DNA of 9,931 bases from Synechococcaceae cyanobacterium (GTDB taxonomy: Bacteria; Cyanobacteriota; Cyanobacteriia; PCC-6307; Cyanobiaceae), in contig CANHGA010000060.1 of NCBI GenBank assembly GCA_947460085.1, positions 1 to 9,931 on the forward strand, given 5' to 3'. The notes beneath the pieces are model-generated. The model did no database searches. It saw only the letters and a list, made by a program, of their open reading frames with translations, and was not told the DNA's origin. The position numbers and the translations under genes were made by a program. How positions within the stretch are numbered: the first letter of the stretch is position 1; every line of letters starts with the position of its first letter. Of the stretch, positions 5,441 through 9,931 are shown piece after piece.

Positions 5441-6328
5441 TTAGGTCAGGCCGCGGTCGCCAGCAAAGGCAAAGCGAATCAGGCTGAGCACCAGAACAAG
5501 CAGGAACAGGGCCAAACCCACGGTGCAGGCGTAGCTGATCTCCAGTTCTGAGAACGCCTGGTCGTAGACGTAATAGACCAGGGTGCGGGTGGAATCCGCC
5601 GGTCCGCCCTGGGTCATCAGGTAGACCTCCTCGAACACCTTGGTGGCCGCAATCGCCGAAATCACAGCCACCAGGGTGATGTAGGGCCGCAGGAGGGGCA
5701 GGGTGATGTCGAGGTGTTTGCGCCAACCCTCGCTGCCATCGAGGGAGGCCGCCTCATAGAGATCGGGTGAGATGCCTTGCAGCCCGGCCAGAAAAATCAC
5801 CATGTAGTAGCCCAATCCCTTCCAGAGGGTCACGAGCATCACCGATGGCAGGGCCAACCAGGGGGAGGTGAGAAAGCCAATCGGCTGGAAGTGATCCCCC
5901 AGCAACGCCAGCAACCAACCGTTAATTAATCCGTTTTCGGCATAGAGCCAGCGAAACGCGATCGACGCCACCACGATCGACACGAGCACTGGGGTGTAGA
6001 AGGCGGCCCGAAACCAGTGAATTCCCGGCAACTTGCGGTTCACCAGAACGGCCAGGAGCAGGGCCCCGATCACCACCGGCGGCACCACCCCCATCAGATA
6101 CACGAGCGTGGTGCCCACCACCTTGAAGAACATCGGGTCGGCTAGGAGTCTGCGGACATTGGCCAGGCCCACAAAGCGCAGGGGTTCTCCCACATCCAGG
6201 CCCGCCTGGGTGAAACTCATCACCAGGGCCATCGCCGCCGGGATCAACACGGAGAGGCCCACCAGCAGCAAGGCCGGCAAGAGGAAGCCCCAGGCCGTGC
6301 GGGTGCGGTGGCTGGAAAGCTGAGTCAT
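5441..6328 (-). CDS. Carbohydrate-type ABC transporter permease (MalF/UgpA-like)
   Basis: A 295-residue inner-membrane permease of the sugar ABC importer class (binding-protein-dependent transport, MalF/UgpA/LacF type). About six hydrophobic spans are visible, near 12-32, 72-97, 106-128, 156-183, 215-232 and 264-287. The EAA loop that docks the ATPase is clear at 192-215 (EAASLDGSEGWRKHLDITLP). The usual RAAFYTPVLVS and MTQGGPADSTRTL segments are also present. No partner permease, solute-binding protein or ATPase gene is in the window, so it must work with proteins encoded elsewhere. The substrate is unknown; sugars, glycerol-3-phosphate or compatible solutes such as glucosylglycerol or sucrose are possible. 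It starts at ATG 6328 close to the divergent aroB, and purK follows it downstream. Confidence 0.9.
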   Translation of the reverse strand: MTQLSSHRTRTAWGFLLPALLLVGLSVLIPAAMALVMSFTQAGLDVGEPLRFVGLANVRRLLADPMFFKVVGTTLVYLMGVVPPVVIGALLLAVLVNRKLPGIHWFRAAFYTPVLVSIVVASIAFRWLYAENGLINGWLLALLGDHFQPIGFLTSPWLALPSVMLVTLWKGLGYYMVIFLAGLQGISPDLYEAASLDGSEGWRKHLDITLPLLRPYITLVAVISAIAATKVFEEVYLMTQGGPADSTRTLVYYVYDQAFSELEISYACTVGLALFLLVLVLSLIRFAFAGDRGLT

Positions 6329-6363
6329 GGCTGCAGGCTATGGGCCTGGGCGATGATTTGACC

Positions 6364-7503
6364 ATGACCATGGCGATGATCGTGCCCCCCTGCCTGCAAA
6401 CCTTTCCCGTTGAGCTCAGCGCCAATCCCTACCCGATCGTGATCGGGGAAGGGGCCTTGGGCCAACTGGGACCCCAGGTGGCGGCCCAGGGGCTAAAACC
6501 CGGTACCAAGGTGCTGGTGGTGACCAATCCTGTGGTCAACGCCCACTACGGCACCGCCGCCCTGGCCAGCCTGGATGGGGCGGGTTTTATCAGCCAGTTG
6601 TTGGTGATCGAAGCCGGCGAGGAGCAAAAAACCCCCGCCACCGTGGCGTTGATCCACAACGCGGCGTTCGAGCAAAAACTGGAGCGGGGGTCGTTGATCG
6701 TGGCCCTCGGCGGCGGCGTGGTGGGCGACATGGCCGGTTTTGCTGCCGCCAGCTGGCTGCGGGGCATTGCCGTGGTGCAGGTACCCACCACCCTGCTGGC
6801 CATGGTGGACGCGTCCATCGGTGGCAAAACCGGTGTCAACCATCCGGGGGGTAAGAACCTGATCGGCGCCTTCCACCAACCGAAGTTGGTTTTGATCGAT
6901 CCGCTCACCTTGGCCACGCTGCCGGAGCGGGAATTTCGAGCCGGCATGGCCGAAGTGATCAAGTACGGGGTGATCGGCGATGGGGCGTTGTTCTCAAGCC
7001 TGGAGGCCGCTGCCCAGGCAGATCCAGCCAGGGGGCTGGCTAGCCGCCTGGCCCTGGGCCCCGTCCTGCTGCAACAAATCCTGGAGCGCTCCGCCCAGGC
7101 CAAGGCCCAGGTGGTGGCGGCCGACGAACGGGAGGGGGGCCTGCGGGCAATCCTCAACTACGGCCACACCCTCGGCCATGTGGTCGAGGCCTTGTGTGGC
7201 TATGGCACTTACCTCCATGGCGAGGCCGTGGGGATCGGCATGGTGGCAGCTGGAGAACTAGCCCTGGCCATGGGGCTTTGGAGCGCCCAAGACCAGGCCC
7301 GTCAGCGGGCGGTCATCGCCGCGGCTGGCCTGCCGATGGCCTGGCCCGACCTGGATCCCGAAGCCGTGTTGCAGTGCCTGCAAGGAGATAAAAAAGTGCG
7401 GGATGGCCAGGTGCGCTTTGTGCTTCCCACGGGCATCGGCAGCGTCGAGATCCGCAACGACGTCAGTGCCAGCACCGTTGTAGAAGCCCTCCAACGGATC
7501 TAA
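6364..7503 (+). CDS. aroB: 3-dehydroquinate synthase AroB
   Basis: AroB makes 3-dehydroquinate from DAHP, the second step of the shikimate pathway, using NAD and a divalent metal. From ATG 6364 the protein is 379 residues. Motifs seen: ALGGGVVGDMAGFAA (about 114-128, NAD binding), VPTTLLAMVDASIGGKTGVN (140-159), GMAEVIKYG with metal ligand Glu197, NYGHTLGH with His268, and LHGEAVGIG with His285. These three match the family's zinc ligands. The start is ambiguous: in-frame ATGs lie at 6340, 6364, 6370 and 6376, none with a good Shine-Dalgarno. ATG 6340 would leave only 11 bases to the divergent permease gene, so 6364 or later is preferred. The promoter probably lies inside the neighbouring coding DNA. 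The gene converges with the DUF429 gene 12 bases downstream. Confidence 0.96.
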   Translation: MTMAMIVPPCLQTFPVELSANPYPIVIGEGALGQLGPQVAAQGLKPGTKVLVVTNPVVNAHYGTAALASLDGAGFISQLLVIEAGEEQKTPATVALIHNAAFEQKLERGSLIVALGGGVVGDMAGFAAASWLRGIAVVQVPTTLLAMVDASIGGKTGVNHPGGKNLIGAFHQPKLVLIDPLTLATLPEREFRAGMAEVIKYGVIGDGALFSSLEAAAQADPARGLASRLALGPVLLQQILERSAQAKAQVVAADEREGGLRAILNYGHTLGHVVEALCGYGTYLHGEAVGIGMVAAGELALAMGLWSAQDQARQRAVIAAAGLPMAWPDLDPEAVLQCLQGDKKVRDGQVRFVLPTGIGSVEIRNDVSASTVVEALQRI

Positions 7504-7515
7504 TCGCCAAAGTTC

Positions 7516-8277
7516 TTAGGCCGTAATCCGCATGGGCAGGCCGCAGCCATCGCGCTCACCACCGAGAACCAGGGCCCCTTGGCTAATGAGGCGCCGGGCA
7601 CTCCAGAGACAGGCGATGGCATCGAGGATGTCGTCATTGGCGAGCTTGGATTTGGCCACACCCGTGCGGATCTTGAGCGCTAATCCTGGAAACTGAGCCT
7701 CCACTAAGGCCTGCCTTTGGGCAGCACCGGCCGCCGTTTTCTTGCCATGGGCCATGGGCTCACCGCCATTCCATTGGCTAAAGGCGAGTTCGGGATGCAC
7801 CTCATGCACCCGATCGCTGAGCTTTGGATCAGCCAGCAACAACTGATCAAGCTGGCGAATTTTGGGCAACAGGTTGTAGGCCTGCTTGCTGAGCTTGCGG
7901 CCGGAAGCCGCAAACGAGAGATCGCAGGCTTCGCGGTAATCCTCCGCCCCAAGGGCGGCCCGCACCGGCGCGGGGAAGACGCTGCTGCGCCTGGCGCCCA
8001 GGAGGGCCCGGGCCTGCTGGTCGCAGGGCCGGGGGCCATCGGCAGCCAGGCCCATGGGCATGTCGATGGCCACCAGATCCGCATCGATGAAGCTTGCGGC
8101 CTCGAGCTCCAGGCTCCATCGGACTTGCTCAAACTCCCCGGAGGGGTCGAGCCGGGCGCCCACCACCAGCCAGCCGGCACGGCAGCCATCCACCCCGAGC
8201 AACCAGCCACCCCGAGCAGCTAGCCACTCCGAGCAGCCAAGGGCGAAGGGTGCATCAGAGCCGAATTCAAAGCTCAC
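7516..8277 (-). CDS. DUF429 family protein, RNase H-like fold
   Basis: The product (253 residues from GTG 8277) fits DUF429, a family predicted to adopt an RNase H-like nuclease fold; activity is not established. Core motifs: WLLGVDGCRAGWL (25-37) with the first acidic residue Asp30, LVAIDMPMGL (68-77) with Asp72, RRSSVFPAPVR (96-106), HEVHPELAF (158-166), and ANDDILDAIACLWSA (213-227) with the C-terminal acidic cluster. The family normally begins close to the GVDGCR motif. Here about 24 extra residues precede it, and most of them are encoded by a 17-bp tandem repeat at 8188-8238. The GTG start overlaps the stop of the upstream 115-residue gene by 11 bp, suggesting coupling. A downstream TTG at 8202 (the LL of WLLGVDG) is a possible alternative start. 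Convergent with aroB. Confidence 0.85.
   Translation of the reverse strand: MSFEFGSDAPFALGCSEWLAARGGWLLGVDGCRAGWLVVGARLDPSGEFEQVRWSLELEAASFIDADLVAIDMPMGLAADGPRPCDQQARALLGARRSSVFPAPVRAALGAEDYREACDLSFAASGRKLSKQAYNLLPKIRQLDQLLLADPKLSDRVHEVHPELAFSQWNGGEPMAHGKKTAAGAAQRQALVEAQFPGLALKIRTGVAKSKLANDDILDAIACLWSARRLISQGALVLGGERDGCGLPMRITA
8188..8238 (-). repeat. 17-bp tandem repeat, three units, in the 5' end of the DUF429 gene
   Basis: Units at 8188-8204, 8205-8221 and 8222-8238 read, on the plus strand, ATCCACCCCGAGCAACC, AGCCACCCCGAGCAGCT and AGCCACTCCGAGCAGCC. Units 2 and 3 differ at two bases. Since 17 is not a multiple of three, each copy is read in a different frame, giving LGCSEW, LAARGGW and LLGVDG on the minus strand. 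Confidence 0.85.
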
Positions 8278-8614
8278 CTGAATCAGGATCTAGGGCCACC
8301 TCCAACGTGGAGAGCAGTAGGGCCAAGGCGGCCTGACGCTCCAGTTCAAGGCCCGTGACTTGCTCAATCCAGTTTTCACAGAGATCCTGAATCCGTTGGA
8401 AGAGGGCGTCGCCGTGGCGCAGGTTGTCCATCACCCGCTCGACGCTGTCGCCATCGGCTTCCGGGGGCAGGGCCACTACATAGCGGCGGCCGTCATCGCC
8501 GATGTAGGCCAGGTGGCCCTCCCCATCGAAGATCGGCGCCGCATGGGGCGTAATCGGGCGACGCAACCCATCGGGTTCCATGGGCCCATCGGGTTCGATC
8601 GGACTTGTAGCCAT
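8267..8614 (-). CDS. Hypothetical protein, 115 residues
   Basis: Family not named, though the core looks like a conserved picocyanobacterial protein. From ATG 8614 it has a Pro-rich N-terminal tail (SPIEPDGPMEPDG), then a compact core: APIFDGEGHLAYIGDDGRRY (26-45), ALPPEADGDSVERVMDNLRH (48-67), and a helical end ELERQAALALLLSTLEVALD. No membrane span, signal or catalytic motif is evident. The frame is open back to 8809, but that would overlap the Rieske gene by 125 bp; ATG 8614 is preceded by a ribosome-binding-site-like GAGGTG at suitable distance. It sits 70 bases after the Rieske gene and overlaps the DUF429 start by 11 bp, so the three probably form an operon. Confidence 0.75.
   Translation of the reverse strand: MATSPIEPDGPMEPDGLRRPITPHAAPIFDGEGHLAYIGDDGRRYVVALPPEADGDSVERVMDNLRHGDALFQRIQDLCENWIEQVTGLELERQAALALLLSTLEVALDPDSGEL
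8567..8602 (-). repeat. 18-bp tandem duplication coding PIEPDG/PMEPDG
   Basis: Two units, 8567-8584 and 8585-8602, share CCCATCGGGTTC on the plus strand and differ at their ends. They encode the hexapeptide pair in the flexible N-terminal tail of the 115-residue protein, in frame. Confidence 0.7.
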
Positions 8615-8684
8615 CCACACCTCGCTGGGCCATCCCTCTACTAGGGGCAACCGGGACCCTTGCCAACCCACTCTGGCCCTGCGA

Positions 8685-9931
8685 TCAGGAGCGCTGATCG
8701 GTGGGCTGCCCCGGGGCCCCAGGCTTGGGTCTCCGGATGAGGGCATTGCGGGGTGGATGGCCATCTCCAACCAACAGCTGGCTCTCCCAACGGCCCAGTT
8801 GGCGCTCAAGTAGCAACAGAGCAGCAGCTACGGCTAGCCCCAGGCCCAGGGCGCCCAGGGTGTGCCACCAGAGCATGGCCAGCAACACCAGCCCCAGGGC
8901 CGGTGTGAACCATCCCCGAAGGCGTCGAATGCGGCGCAGGGCCCCACTGCAGGCCTGGCAATGGGATGTGTGGGCCCCGTAGCGATCCATCAGGGCCCGG
9001 CGACCGAGCAGGGGCGGGAGGGGCTGGTCGGGAAAGGGTTCGCCTCCGTAGCTGTTAACCCAATCGTGCAGGGCTTTGACATAGACATCGGCGGCGGTCG
9101 GCAGGAAACAGGCCTTGGTAAAGGCCGCACTGCCCCCCCGTTGGGCTAAGGCCCGCTCCTGCCCATGCAAGAACACCTGGTCGTCTTCCAGGATGGTGTG
9201 GTTCGCGATGTGCTGGAGCCAGGTCGGCCGCAGGCCCAGCAGTAGGCGCGGGATCGGTGAGCTGAAACGAAAGGGGAAGCGGGCAAACAGGCGGCATTCC
9301 CCCCGGCGGGTGGGGGTGGCATAGACAACCGTGAGGAACCGGGCAAACCCTTTGGCCGTCAGGTCATGCCACATCAGGCAGGGCGCGGCATAGGTGGTGG
9401 TCTGACTGCCCAGGGCACCGCGGCGGGGTCCCTCCTGCCAGAGGGCCGTAAAACCCTCGGGCCCAAAGCTGGTGAGTTCGGCCTGGACCGGCGAGGCGTT
9501 TTCGCGCCGGCCCACGGTGCGGTGGTGGGTGAAGGGCACGTGGCTCACGTCGAGCACGTTCTCCAACAGGGTGAGCGCATCCATGGGCAGATCCCGGTGG
9601 ATGTCCTGGACCAGCCAACCGGGCTCCTCCACCTCGGGAACCAGCGGCAGGGGGACGGCTGCGGCATGGTCTGCTTGGCCAGCAAAGACAAACAACAAAC
9701 CCTGGCGACTCGCCGTGGCGTAGCTGTGGCAGCTGGATCGCAGCGAAGCGGGATCGACCCCAGCCTCCGCTTGGGGAATGGCCGTGCAGCGGCCTTGGCC
9801 ATCAAAGCTCCAGCCGTGATAAGGGCACTCCAGATCGCCACGGTCATTCAGCCGCCCCTCGCTCAGGGGAACCAGCCGGTGCGGGCAAACATCGGCAAAG
9901 GCCCGCCAGTCGCTGGCCTTGCTATCCCACC
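8685..9931 (-). CDS. Rieske non-heme iron oxygenase, pheophorbide a oxygenase/Tic55 type (5' partial)
   Basis: The frame is open to the right edge: 414 residues are present and the true start lies outside. A Rieske [2Fe-2S] domain shows CPHRLVPL (C15, H17) and ECPYHGWSFDG (C35, H38). The mononuclear iron site is ENVLDVSHVPFTHH (D127, H130, H135). Near the end HCQAC (C324, C327) is the CxxC typical of the PAO/Tic55/PTC52 group, followed by two hydrophobic spans at about 341-375 that would anchor the protein in the thylakoid or plasma membrane. Plant PAO opens the pheophorbide ring and relatives oxidise chlorophyll precursors; the substrate here is not known. All catalytic residues in view are intact. 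It leads a minus-strand run with the 115-residue and DUF429 genes. Confidence 0.92.
   Translation of the reverse strand, partial: WDSKASDWRAFADVCPHRLVPLSEGRLNDRGDLECPYHGWSFDGQGRCTAIPQAEAGVDPASLRSSCHSYATASRQGLLFVFAGQADHAAAVPLPLVPEVEEPGWLVQDIHRDLPMDALTLLENVLDVSHVPFTHHRTVGRRENASPVQAELTSFGPEGFTALWQEGPRRGALGSQTTTYAAPCLMWHDLTAKGFARFLTVVYATPTRRGECRLFARFPFRFSSPIPRLLLGLRPTWLQHIANHTILEDDQVFLHGQERALAQRGGSAAFTKACFLPTAADVYVKALHDWVNSYGGEPFPDQPLPPLLGRRALMDRYGAHTSHCQACSGALRRIRRLRGWFTPALGLVLLAMLWWHTLGALGLGLAVAAALLLLERQLGRWESQLLVGDGHPPRNALIRRPKPGAPGQPTDQRS

Noticed and set aside
7717..8223. 168-residue plus-strand frame and the 168-residue alternate minus frame (7704-8210)
   Set aside because: Both overlap the DUF429 core motifs in other frames and show no family features.

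Overview
The window looks like chromosomal DNA from a picocyanobacterium of the marine or freshwater Synechococcus/Cyanobium group. Three things point there: a petN gene for the small cytochrome b6f subunit with the extended 33-residue form, a Psb29/Thf1 C-terminal region, and a cyanobacterial-type ClpS followed by a DUF2103 gene. The DNA is GC-rich, densely packed and mostly housekeeping. I see no IS element, CRISPR array, tRNA or rRNA.

Layout. (1) Bases 1-495 (+) are one open frame made of two unrelated pieces: an AT-richer start resembling the N-terminal region of DUF2075-type proteins, then the C-terminal part of Psb29/Thf1. (2) Bases 452-2163 (-) hold a compact run: petN, a 50-residue single-span membrane protein, and a 475-residue membrane-anchored protein of unknown function. 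The last two are joined by a TTGA stop/start overlap. (3) Bases 2229-2837 (+) are clpS and DUF2103, divergent from petN. (4) A small conserved-looking protein (-) and a nitroreductase-family flavoprotein (+) diverge from each other. A 268-base non-coding stretch follows, with 14-bp repeats and a GC-rich hairpin. (5) On the minus strand a lone sugar-type ABC permease lies upstream of purK; aroB (+) diverges from the permease. (6) From 7516 to the right edge, a minus-strand run comprises a Rieske oxygenase of the pheophorbide a oxygenase/Tic55 type (cut by the edge), a 115-residue hypothetical, and a DUF429 protein overlapping it by 11 bp.

Together the genes cover photosynthetic electron transport (petN), photosystem/thylakoid upkeep (thf1), N-degron proteolysis (clpS), purine synthesis (purK), the shikimate pathway (aroB), chlorophyll-type ring oxidation (Rieske) and transport. 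No complete new multi-gene system is evident. The best leads are the chimeric frame at the left edge and a recurring pattern of 14-18 bp tandem repeats in or at the ends of genes, one of which seems to have built a new N-terminus on the DUF429 protein.
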